A stretch of 64,000 nt of DNA from Lachnospiraceae bacterium (GTDB lineage: Bacteria > Bacillota > Clostridia > Lachnospirales > Lachnospiraceae): assembly GCA_022647575.1 (NCBI GenBank), contig JALCKY010000004.1, forward strand, positions 248,001-312,000, read 5' to 3'. Below the pieces are notes generated by a model, which was not told where the DNA came from, made no database searches, and saw nothing but the letters and a program-made list of their open reading frames with translations. The position numbers and the translations under genes were made by a program. Of this stretch, positions 8,420 to 16,135 are shown piece by piece; the stretch's first letter is position 1; every line of letters begins with the position of its first letter.

Positions 8420-9288
8420 TGGATGGCCTCCTCTCTCTTATACAGGAAGTGCTGCAGCGGGAAGGCGATCAGGGAGATCAGGATCAGCATGATCACGTTG
8501 CCGGCTGTGGAAAGTCCGTAGAAGCCGTATGCGTACTGTTTGTAAATAACGGACGCCATAACGTCGGTCGCAAAACCGGGACCGCCGCCGGTCATAGCCC
8601 AGATCAGATCGAAGCTGCGAAGTCCACCGATCAGGGACAGGATGATGATCGAGTTCTGCGAAGGTGCCACCAGCGGAAGAGTGATGCTCTTCAGCTTCTG
8701 CCAGCCGGTCGCTCCGTCAATGGATGCCGCTTCATAGTAAGTCTTGTCAATGGACTGGATGCCCGCGATATAGATGACGACGGAAATGGAAAGTCCCTTC
8801 CAGACATCTGTTGCGATGATACTGCCAAGTGCCAGATGTTCATCACCGAGGAAATTGACCGCCGGAAGGCCGATGCCGGTCAGGACAGTGTTGAACAGTC
8901 CCTTGGTCGGATGCATGAGGTAGGCAAACGTAAGGCCTACGGCCATCATGGATACGAGGTTCGGGAAGAAGACCGCGGAACGGATAAAGTCTTTTGTACG
9001 GATCTTGCTGCAGAGGAAGACCGCGATGAAAAAGGCCAGGACCACCTTCAGCGCGCTGGTGGAAAACGCATAGATGAGCGTATGGATGACCGAAGTATTC
9101 AGTGAATTTTCGGAGAAGAACATCTTGTAGTTATCCAGGCCGCAGAATGTGGCAGTATCAAAGTTCCATACAGTCAGGCTGTAATAGAACGATGTAATGA
9201 TGGGGTAAAGAAAGAATATGGAAAAGATCACAAGTGACGGCACTACGAACCATGCCGAATACAGTGACCGTGCCTTCTTTGCTTTCAC
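8416..9288 (-). CDS. Sugar ABC transporter permease, MalF/UgpA type
   Basis: 290 residues, six predicted membrane helices and the EAA motif EAASIDGATGWQKLKSITLP. The start is GTG at 9288, chosen because GGAGGAAC lies at the right distance upstream. It is the first of the two membrane subunits in the operon and lies directly behind an intercistronic hairpin that follows the binding-protein gene. Confidence 0.92.
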   Translation of the reverse strand: MKAKKARSLYSAWFVVPSLVIFSIFFLYPIITSFYYSLTVWNFDTATFCGLDNYKMFFSENSLNTSVIHTLIYAFSTSALKVVLAFFIAVFLCSKIRTKDFIRSAVFFPNLVSMMAVGLTFAYLMHPTKGLFNTVLTGIGLPAVNFLGDEHLALGSIIATDVWKGLSISVVIYIAGIQSIDKTYYEAASIDGATGWQKLKSITLPLVAPSQNSIIILSLIGGLRSFDLIWAMTGGGPGFATDVMASVIYKQYAYGFYGLSTAGNVIMLILISLIAFPLQHFLYKREEAIQ

Positions 9289-9311
9289 CGGAAGTTCCTC
9301 CTTTCAAAATA

Positions 9312-9340
9312 CAGGGCCGGCTTTATGCAGGCCGGCCCCA
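9312..9340 (-). promoter_or_regulatory. Intercistronic hairpin between binding protein and permeases
   Basis: Perfect arms GGGCCGGC (9314-9321) and GCCGGCCC (9331-9338), followed on the transcribed strand by TGTATTTTG. Such hairpins commonly stabilise the upstream message or partly terminate transcription, giving more binding protein than permease. That role is inferred. Confidence 0.65.
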
Positions 9341-9401
9341 TGAAGTATCATTTTATCTGCTGTTTTGGCTGTTTTGCATATGACGTTTTCCGCCGTATGC
9401 C

Positions 9402-10796
9402 TTACTGCCAGTTAAGACCCTGCTGTACTGCGCTCTTCTTGCAGTCGTCGTCATACATCTTGGCTGCTTCCTCTGCACCGATCTGTCCGAGTGCTGCGCT
9501 GGTCATGATCTGTTCGCAGGTGGAACCCTTGATGCTGGACATGAACTCCAGAGCCGGGCAGGTCTTCCCTGCGTCGAAATATGCCTGCATGTCTTCACGG
9601 ATAGCCGGGCAGACTGTATCAGGAAGCGTGTAGCCCTTGATGCAGGACGGTCCGTTTGCGCCGTAGGAGCTGATGAACTCATCCATGCTATCCTTGCTGC
9701 ACCAGAACTTCAGGAATGCAAGTGCGGCATCTTTATTCTGGGTATCCTTGTTGATATAGAATGCGCTGGGCTCCCAGACGGTAATACCCTGATCATCTGC
9801 GCTGTCGCCGGGAACACCGAAGACGCCGATCTTGTCAGCTGCATCCGGATTTGCTGCGATCATGGCCGGGATAGCCTGTGTCAGCATGAACCAGTGTGTT
9901 GCCTTGCCGTTTGCCATAGCCGTAACGCCGTCATCGTACTTTGCCGCGGAAGCATCGTCATTGTACATGTCGACGAGATCGCCATATTTTGCCCAGCTGC
10001 GGAGTGCGGAAGGAGTCGTGGCAAATTTTGCCTTGCCGGCAGTGAAATCATCCGCAAAAGTCGGATCCGCTGCAATGACATTGTAGTTGTCGCCAAGGAA
10101 CAGGACCTGTGTGGTCCAGGTATCGCCGCAGGACAGATATACAGGTGTCTTGCCGGCTTTCTTCAGAGCATCGCAGTTCTTGACGAATTCATCCCAGGTC
10201 TTCGGAACGGAAAGGCCGAGTTCTTCGTAATCCGGTTTCCAGTAGATGACAGCACCGGCCTGCGTGGTGGTGAACGGTGCACCATAGACCTTGTCGTCCT
10301 GGCTGACCGTCTTCTTGAATGTATCATCGAAGGTTGCCGTTACATCTTCATTGGTGATGTCGAGGAAATGTTCCTTAGGATTCAGTGCAGTCAGCAGAGA
10401 ACCGGAATTGTATACGCTGAGATCCGGAAGATCGCCGGAAGCGCATCTGGTCTTGATGATGTTGTCGCCTTCGGTACCGCCGGGATAGGTCTCGACTTCG
10501 AATTCCATACCAAGTTCATCGGTGGCTTTCTTCAGAAGTGCCTGTGCGGCATCGCTGTAGTTTGCGGTATCGATCCACAGTGTCAGTGTCGTACCTGCAT
10601 ACGGCTTCTCTCCTGCTGCCGATGTAGCAGCCGCTGCCGCTGCCGACGTAGCTGCCGCCGGTGCTGCAGATGATGCTGCCGCTGCCGGAGCCGCGCTTGA
10701 TGCCGCTGCCGGAGCACTTGCGGATGAACCGCAGCCGGCAAGCGTTCCTGCTGCCATGACCGATGCAAGAACGATGGTAACCAGTTTCTTTTTCAT
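9402..10796 (-). CDS. Extracellular sugar-binding lipoprotein (SBP family 1)
   Basis: The start at 10796 is preferred over upstream in-frame codons because GGAGGAT precedes it and a textbook lipoprotein signal follows (MKKKLVTIVLASVMAAG, lipobox LAGC). A long Ala/Ser linker leads into the ligand-binding domain (YAGTTLTLWIDTANYSD onward). About 464 residues, normal for CUT1 binding proteins. It presents an oligosaccharide to the permeases downstream. The next gene, GH78 rhamnosidase, suggests rhamnose-containing substrates, but the ligand cannot be read from sequence. Confidence 0.92.
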   Translation of the reverse strand: MKKKLVTIVLASVMAAGTLAGCGSSASAPAAASSAAPAAAASSAAPAAATSAAAAAATSAAGEKPYAGTTLTLWIDTANYSDAAQALLKKATDELGMEFEVETYPGGTEGDNIIKTRCASGDLPDLSVYNSGSLLTALNPKEHFLDITNEDVTATFDDTFKKTVSQDDKVYGAPFTTTQAGAVIYWKPDYEELGLSVPKTWDEFVKNCDALKKAGKTPVYLSCGDTWTTQVLFLGDNYNVIAADPTFADDFTAGKAKFATTPSALRSWAKYGDLVDMYNDDASAAKYDDGVTAMANGKATHWFMLTQAIPAMIAANPDAADKIGVFGVPGDSADDQGITVWEPSAFYINKDTQNKDAALAFLKFWCSKDSMDEFISSYGANGPSCIKGYTLPDTVCPAIREDMQAYFDAGKTCPALEFMSSIKGSTCEQIMTSAALGQIGAEEAAKMYDDDCKKSAVQQGLNWQ

Positions 10797-10923
10797 AGTA
10801 TCCTCCTTTGGATGTCCCGGAAGTCGCCCGGGATGCCCTTCAACTGTCATTATTCTAAAATCCGCTGCCCGAAGGGTACATGGAGATTCCAAAACGGAGG
10901 ATGGAGAAATCCGACAAAATCAT

Positions 10924-12429
10924 TCAGGACTGTTTTTCCTGCGTGCCGAGAAAAGCGCTGGGCGGTTTTCCTTCGTAGGTGCGGAAAATGCGGCTGAAAT
11001 AGAACTGGTCTTCATAGCCGACCATGGAAGCGACATCCTTGACAAAGAGATCCGGCGTCTCTTCCAGAAGCTTCCTGGCTTTTTCCATACGCACCTTCGT
11101 CAGATACTGGTTGAAGGAAATGCCGGCATACTTGCGGAAAATGCGGCTCATATAGGTCTGGGAAATGGCAAAGGTATCGGAGACCGACTGCAGTGAGACC
11201 GGTTCCGAAATGTGCGCGGACAGATAATCCGTGATCTTTTCAAAAAAGGCGGAAGAGTCCAGCCTGGGTTTACCCGCTTCTTCATCGGACTGGAAAAACA
11301 GTGTGAAAAGGCCTTCCTTCAGCTGTTTTGCCGTTTCCGCACTGAAGAAGACTTCTTCCATGACATATTCGCTGTCGATCAGGGAACGCTCGTCTCCCGT
11401 CTCCCGCCGAAGAAAGGAAAGGATCTGGCGCGATGCATATTCCATCCAGATCTGCGGACGCTTTTCCGTGCCCCACCGGTCATAGGCCGCCGAGATATAC
11501 TTCTGCAGCTGGTCCAGATGACCGCTCCGCACATAGCCTTCCAGATCCTGCAGCAGAACATCCACTTCCGCTGTTGACGGCTTCGGGATCTCTCCCGTGC
11601 TGTACCGCGGACTGTCGAGGTCGATGATCTGGTCTACGCCTACACAGCTGACCGCATTGAGCCAGCGGTACAGGCCCTGCAGTTTCTCCCTGGTCTGCGT
11701 GTCCGTAAATGTTTTTCCATAATAAAGAATGGTGCTGTAGGAGCCCGGACGCGTCTGCCGGTCGCGGACCGTCTCCATGTAGGACCGGAGATTCTTCTCC
11801 TGCAGCATTTCCGCCGGGATCAGATAAAGTTCTTCTTCACTGTCCCTTCCGTAGACGGCATACAGTTCCTCGATATCCGCATAGATTTCTGCCGCCCTGC
11901 CTCCGGAAAGCCTCCTGGGAAGCCCGTTCTGGCGGATGATCGCCGCATAGTACTCTTTATACGGAAAATACCGCCGCAGCTGCTTCGGGTCTGTTTTACC
12001 GCCGGTGCAGACCTGGCGCAGGATCTCGTTCTTGCGCTCGTAATGCACTTCCTTCAGGGTCTGTTTTACCCGTTCCATCGTCGCCTGGACGACGGACGGC
12101 GATATGGGCTTGGAAAGATAGTCCAGGACGCCGTTGCGGATCGCCGCACGCATATATTCAAAATCCTGGTATCCGCTGATGAAGACGAAATTCACGTCCG
12201 GCATTTCGGCACGGATCTTTTCCGTCAGTTCCACGCCGCTCATCAGCGGCATGGAAATATCCGTCAGGACGAGATCCGGCTCTTCCTTCCGGATCAGCTC
12301 ATAGGCTTCCTGTCCGTTGGATGCCGTTCCGACCACTTCAAACTCCGGAAAATTCCGGCTGAATATAACGGAAATCGCCTGTATGGCGATCGGTTCGTCA
12401 TCGACTATGACTGTACGGTAAATGGTCAT
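10924..12429 (-). CDS. YesN-type response regulator with AraC DNA-binding domain
   Basis: 501 residues. The N-terminal receiver has acidic DDEP and phospho-acceptor Asp about 54 in LVLTDISMPLMSG. A middle region of about 250 residues is of the kind seen in YesN proteins. The C-terminal AraC helix-turn-helix pair contains SLQSVSDTFAISQTYMSRIF and VASMVGYEDQFYFSRIFR. It is the expected partner of the YesM kinase at 5760-7559 and lies just upstream of the binding-protein gene it probably activates. Confidence 0.93.
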   Translation of the reverse strand: MTIYRTVIVDDEPIAIQAISVIFSRNFPEFEVVGTASNGQEAYELIRKEEPDLVLTDISMPLMSGVELTEKIRAEMPDVNFVFISGYQDFEYMRAAIRNGVLDYLSKPISPSVVQATMERVKQTLKEVHYERKNEILRQVCTGGKTDPKQLRRYFPYKEYYAAIIRQNGLPRRLSGGRAAEIYADIEELYAVYGRDSEEELYLIPAEMLQEKNLRSYMETVRDRQTRPGSYSTILYYGKTFTDTQTREKLQGLYRWLNAVSCVGVDQIIDLDSPRYSTGEIPKPSTAEVDVLLQDLEGYVRSGHLDQLQKYISAAYDRWGTEKRPQIWMEYASRQILSFLRRETGDERSLIDSEYVMEEVFFSAETAKQLKEGLFTLFFQSDEEAGKPRLDSSAFFEKITDYLSAHISEPVSLQSVSDTFAISQTYMSRIFRKYAGISFNQYLTKVRMEKARKLLEETPDLFVKDVASMVGYEDQFYFSRIFRTYEGKPPSAFLGTQEKQS

Positions 12430-12488
12430 GCTCTGTATGTTCCCCTTCAGAATTTGCCGTTACAGTTACTTCCGGCTGTCTGATTATA

Positions 12489-15437
12489 TTAGCATACTAT
12501 CTGCATTTCCAGTTCCGCTACTGCTTTTTTCAATTCCTCCGGATCGACCGGCAGAAAGCCCATATGGCTCAGATCCTCGAAGGTGCAGCTGCCCGTCTCG
12601 ATGTCACCGGAAAGAGCCATTCCGAAAAGGGCCGGCACATGCTGCCGCAGGATCTCCATGGCTCTGCTGTCACCGGCAATACGGGACATTTTCGTCTGCC
12701 ACCCGTACGGTTTCCGGTAATCTTTCTTCGGCCGGTACTGCCAGGTGTATTCTCCGGCCGCCAGCGTCAGCCGGCGTTCCTCCGGGTCCTCCGGCAGGAT
12801 CACTTCCGCTTCCGCGCCGAACGGCACGGCGACCTGCACTGTCAGCTGCCCGTCCTTCTCAATGGTCCAGCTGCTGCGGTATTTCCCGGCGGCCGAATCA
12901 TAGCTGCAGTCAAGGCTTCCGAGCCGGATATCCGGATGCGGATCGATCACGGCACGTACGAAGCCCGGTTCCAGAGGCCGGATGCCGGCCGCAAAAGCAT
13001 ACAGGAACTCCACGACGGAACCGTAGGAATAATGGTTCAGCGAATTCATACCGGTATCGGAGATCGTGCCGTCCTCCAGTACGGAATTCCAGCGCTCCCA
13101 GATCGTGGTCGCGCCGAGTTTTACCTCATAGAGCCAACCGGGGAATTTCTCGTTGAGCAGAAAATCGTAGGCCGTATCCGTCATGCCGGCCTCGCCGAGC
13201 ACGGTGCACAGGAGCGGCGCACCGACAAATCCGCCTTTGATCTGATAGCCGTCCTTCTGCAGCCGGATGCGGAACTGCTCCAGCAGTCTTCCGCGGTCCG
13301 GACAGATCCCGAATTTCAGGGCGATCACACAGGCGGTCTGGGTATCGACAGCCAGTCGTCCGTTCGGCGTAAAATACTCCCGCAGGATGGCTGCGCGGAT
13401 CTTCTCCGCCAGTGCATGAAAACGTGCGGCATCGTCTGCAAAGGACAGGCGTTCCGCCGCCTGTGCGGTGATCTCCGCCGAATGGCAGTAGTAGACGGAA
13501 GCAATGAAGCTGTCATCCGTACTGCCCTTGAAGCTTGTGGGCGTCATACCGTCCAGCGCGAGCCAGTCGCCGAACTGGAAACCGAAATCAAACAGATAAT
13601 GCCTGCTGCCGCGGGCTGCATCCTTCCGGTCGATCCAGTCGACCCAGTCCTTCATCATGGGATAATCGTAACGGAGTTCCGTCAGGTTGCCCGTGAAGCG
13701 GTACAGCGTATCCGGCAGCATGGTCCCGATATCGCCCCACACCGCACCCGCGTCTGTTTTATGCCCGATATTCGGAACGTAATTCGGTATTGCGCCGTCG
13801 ATCATCTTCTGCTCGTCACGCAGATCCTTGATGAATTTATGGTAGAAAGCGGCGGTCTGCATATGATAGCAGGCGGTCGGGGAAAACACCTGTGCGTCCC
13901 CGGTCCAGCCGAGCCGTTCACTGCGCTGCGGGCAGTCAGTCGGCATGTCGATAAAATTCGACTTAAGGCTCCAGAGCGTATTTTCATAGAGCCGGTTGAT
14001 CTTCGCGTTGCCTGTTTTGATATAACCTGCGCGATCCAGCGCGGAATACATGACCATGCCCGTGAAGTCTTCCTTCCGGATCTCGCCCGGCCAGCCGGTC
14101 ACCTTCACGTAGCGGAACCCGAAGTAGGTGCAGTGCACACGGACCGTTTCCTTCCGCCCGTCCGAAATATAGACAAACTGCGACTGCGCATCACGGTAGT
14201 TCTTATGGTAAAAACAGCCGTCCTGCAGGATCTCGGCCATTTCCAGCGTGATCTTCGTGCCCTTCGGAAAGTTCGAACGGAACTGCAGATAACCGGCAAA
14301 ATTCTGTCCCATATCGAGAACGGTCTCGCCGGCCGGTGTGAGGATCACATTCTGCACAGGCAGCTGCTCCATGGCACGGACCGGCAGGCTCAGACGGTCT
14401 TCGAGATGGTCCTTCCGCAGATTTGCAATGCCGGAAGGACATATGCCGGCGGCAGAGGCAGATGCTGCAGCAGGAGCGCCGTCGGGCGCAGCACAGGCAT
14501 CCGGCTGCTCCGGAATATGCAGCACTTCCACGGGGTGCCAGGGATTGTCCTTTTCCCGGTTCTGCAGATGATTCACTGTTTCGCCGTAATAGATGCCGGA
14601 TTCTTCAACATCCGTTCCGCGTACTTCCCAGTCCGAATCCGTTTTGATACAGTCCGTGCTTCCGTCCGCATAATCGATATACAGTTCCGCGATCGCCGCC
14701 ATCCGGTCTCCGTAATTATTGCAGTGCAATTCGAGTCCGAAGGTGCCCATATACCAGCCTTTGCCGCAGTACAGCTCAAGCCAGTTGTTCTCGCCGGAGA
14801 GCAGCCGTTCTTCCGCCTTGAAAGTGATGACCTGGATCCCCGCCTCATAATTGGTGATATAAGGCGTCAGCAGCTCATCACCCAGTTTTTTCCCGTTCAG
14901 CCACGGCTCGAACAGGCCGACCGCGGAGGCGTAGAGCCGCGCCCTTACGATCTCCTTATCAGCAGGCAGACGGAAGATCCTGCGGAAAACAGGATGAAAT
15001 TTTTCGTCTTCGGCAGCCGCGACCCAGTCCGCTTCCCACGGTTCACTCATCTTCCCCGTTTCAAACGTGCAGACGGCGGAAGCAGCTTCCGGTGTTGACG
15101 CAGCCGTACTTCCGACCGCTTCGGCAGAAGCAGCCGCATCCGTTTCTCCGGCCGCTGAACGGCTTCCTGCATCGGCTTCTCCCGTCACCGTGACACGGCA
15201 CCAGTACGCCGTGCGCGGCCGGAGCGGAACATCCAGTTCTTCACCGGTGGAATGAAGATCCGCACCTTCCCGGCGGAACAGGATCGTGCTGAAGTCCGCA
15301 TCACCGCCGACTTCGATTCTGGTATCTGCGGCGCGGCGGCATGCCGTATCTTCAACTTTCCAGGAACAGGTCAGTGTATCCATCCGATAGCCGACCGGAT
15401 TCTCGATGCCGTTGATCTTCAGCTGCGTAATCTTCAT
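12489..15437 (-). CDS. Alpha-L-rhamnosidase, glycoside hydrolase family 78
   Basis: 982 residues, the usual size. N-terminal beta domains (TCSWKVEDTACRR, RTAYWCRVTVTGE) and the carbohydrate-binding segment AGYLQFRSNFPKGT precede the (alpha/alpha)6 barrel with the family signature DCPQRSERLGWTGDAQ, which holds the catalytic Asp. Further conserved segments are AVWGDIGTMLPDTLYR and ATTIWERWNSVLEDG. No signal peptide is visible, so it probably acts in the cytoplasm on imported rhamnosides, matching the transporter next to it. An Ala-rich, low-complexity insertion (SRSAAGETDAAASAEA and following) lies near residue 95. Confidence 0.93.
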   Translation of the reverse strand: MKITQLKINGIENPVGYRMDTLTCSWKVEDTACRRAADTRIEVGGDADFSTILFRREGADLHSTGEELDVPLRPRTAYWCRVTVTGEADAGSRSAAGETDAAASAEAVGSTAASTPEAASAVCTFETGKMSEPWEADWVAAAEDEKFHPVFRRIFRLPADKEIVRARLYASAVGLFEPWLNGKKLGDELLTPYITNYEAGIQVITFKAEERLLSGENNWLELYCGKGWYMGTFGLELHCNNYGDRMAAIAELYIDYADGSTDCIKTDSDWEVRGTDVEESGIYYGETVNHLQNREKDNPWHPVEVLHIPEQPDACAAPDGAPAAASASAAGICPSGIANLRKDHLEDRLSLPVRAMEQLPVQNVILTPAGETVLDMGQNFAGYLQFRSNFPKGTKITLEMAEILQDGCFYHKNYRDAQSQFVYISDGRKETVRVHCTYFGFRYVKVTGWPGEIRKEDFTGMVMYSALDRAGYIKTGNAKINRLYENTLWSLKSNFIDMPTDCPQRSERLGWTGDAQVFSPTACYHMQTAAFYHKFIKDLRDEQKMIDGAIPNYVPNIGHKTDAGAVWGDIGTMLPDTLYRFTGNLTELRYDYPMMKDWVDWIDRKDAARGSRHYLFDFGFQFGDWLALDGMTPTSFKGSTDDSFIASVYYCHSAEITAQAAERLSFADDAARFHALAEKIRAAILREYFTPNGRLAVDTQTACVIALKFGICPDRGRLLEQFRIRLQKDGYQIKGGFVGAPLLCTVLGEAGMTDTAYDFLLNEKFPGWLYEVKLGATTIWERWNSVLEDGTISDTGMNSLNHYSYGSVVEFLYAFAAGIRPLEPGFVRAVIDPHPDIRLGSLDCSYDSAAGKYRSSWTIEKDGQLTVQVAVPFGAEAEVILPEDPEERRLTLAAGEYTWQYRPKKDYRKPYGWQTKMSRIAGDSRAMEILRQHVPALFGMALSGDIETGSCTFEDLSHMGFLPVDPEELKKAVAELEMQIVC

Positions 15438-15607
15438 TTGATTTTCGTCCTTCTTGTTGTGTTGTTCCGCGCGATCAAGTTCTTCGAAGCGATCAGATTG
15501 TTCAGCGCAATCCGGTTATTCTGAACAATCAGGCATGTATCTCTGCAATTATCATACAGGATATTGTCCGTTCTTACACCAGTTTTGATGCAGACAGTAA
15601 AACAGCC

Positions 15608-15637
15608 GGTCCCGCTGCCGGAAATGATCCCGGCGCG
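15608..15637 (+). repeat. 30-bp direct repeat, first copy
   Basis: Begins GGTCCCGCTGCCGGAAA and ends CGGCGCG. It recurs at 16091-16121 with a single inserted A. The pair brackets the hairpin-repeat field between the rhamnosidase and the broken GH2 gene, hinting at local duplication. Confidence 0.8.
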
Positions 15638-15651
15638 AAACTGCTGCTTAT

Positions 15652-16022
15652 GGCTAGTCGCGCGTATGGGCGCGGACACAGGAAATTTGCCCTTCCGCGG
15701 CCAGGCTGCAAACCAGGCGCGGGCCAAGTGCAATGCTAGTCGCGACTTTGGGCGCAGACACAGGAAATATGCCCTTCCGCGGCCAATCTGCTGTCTTTGG
15801 CGAGGATAATTGACTATTTGACAGTAGCTATGGGCGTACGCCTGCATTTTGGGTCTTACGCGCCCAAACGGGTGTCCACAAAGCTGGTCTGGCCGCGATT
15901 TTAGGCGCAGACACAGGAAATATACCCTTCCGCGGCCAAACTGATTTCCCCGGCGGTTCAAAAGCATGGTTTTCACACGACTTTGGGCGCAGGCAGGCAT
16001 AAACACTGTCTCCGCGCCCAAA
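15652..16022. repeat. Field of intergenic GC-armed hairpin repeats
   Basis: At least four related units: 15668-15703, 15750-15786, 15904-15940 and 15982-16022. The first three share the core CGCRGACACAGGAAAT and end CTTCCGCGGCCA. The fourth has perfect arms TTTGGGCGC/GCGCCCAAA around a diverged core (AGGCAGGCATAAACACTG). A fifth unit (15831-15866) has arms TGGGCG/CGCCCA and a different centre. Each unit is an imperfect palindrome whose ends pair. A 207-codon open frame on the minus strand (15434-16057) is just these repeats read through and has no family resemblance. No gene is supported between 15438 and 16135. Confidence 0.75.
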
Positions 16023-16055
16023 TCAAACGTCCGCAAAGAGTTCTGTTCCTTTTTC

Positions 16056-16121
16056 ACTCAATAGGCGATTCCGATCTCCGCAAGAATTTTGGTCCCGCTG
16101 CCGGAAAATGATCCCGGCGCG
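16056..16121. repeat. Duplicated gene tail and second copy of the 30-bp repeat
   Basis: ACTCAATAGGCGAT at 16056-16069 repeats 16134-16147, which is the stop codon and last codons (EIAY-stop on the minus strand) of the broken GH2 gene. The stretch 16091-16121 is the second copy of the 30-bp repeat. The end of the gene has therefore been duplicated by about 78 bp, leaving a relic reading IGIAY-stop. Confidence 0.7.
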
Positions 16122-16135
16122 GAACCGGCTGTTAC

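Noticed and set aside
15434-16057. 207-codon open frame on the minus strand next to the rhamnosidase gene
   Set aside because: It is a read-through of the hairpin repeats (recurrent GRGRxYFLCLRxKSR-like peptides), has no family resemblance, and its end overlaps the rhamnosidase start.
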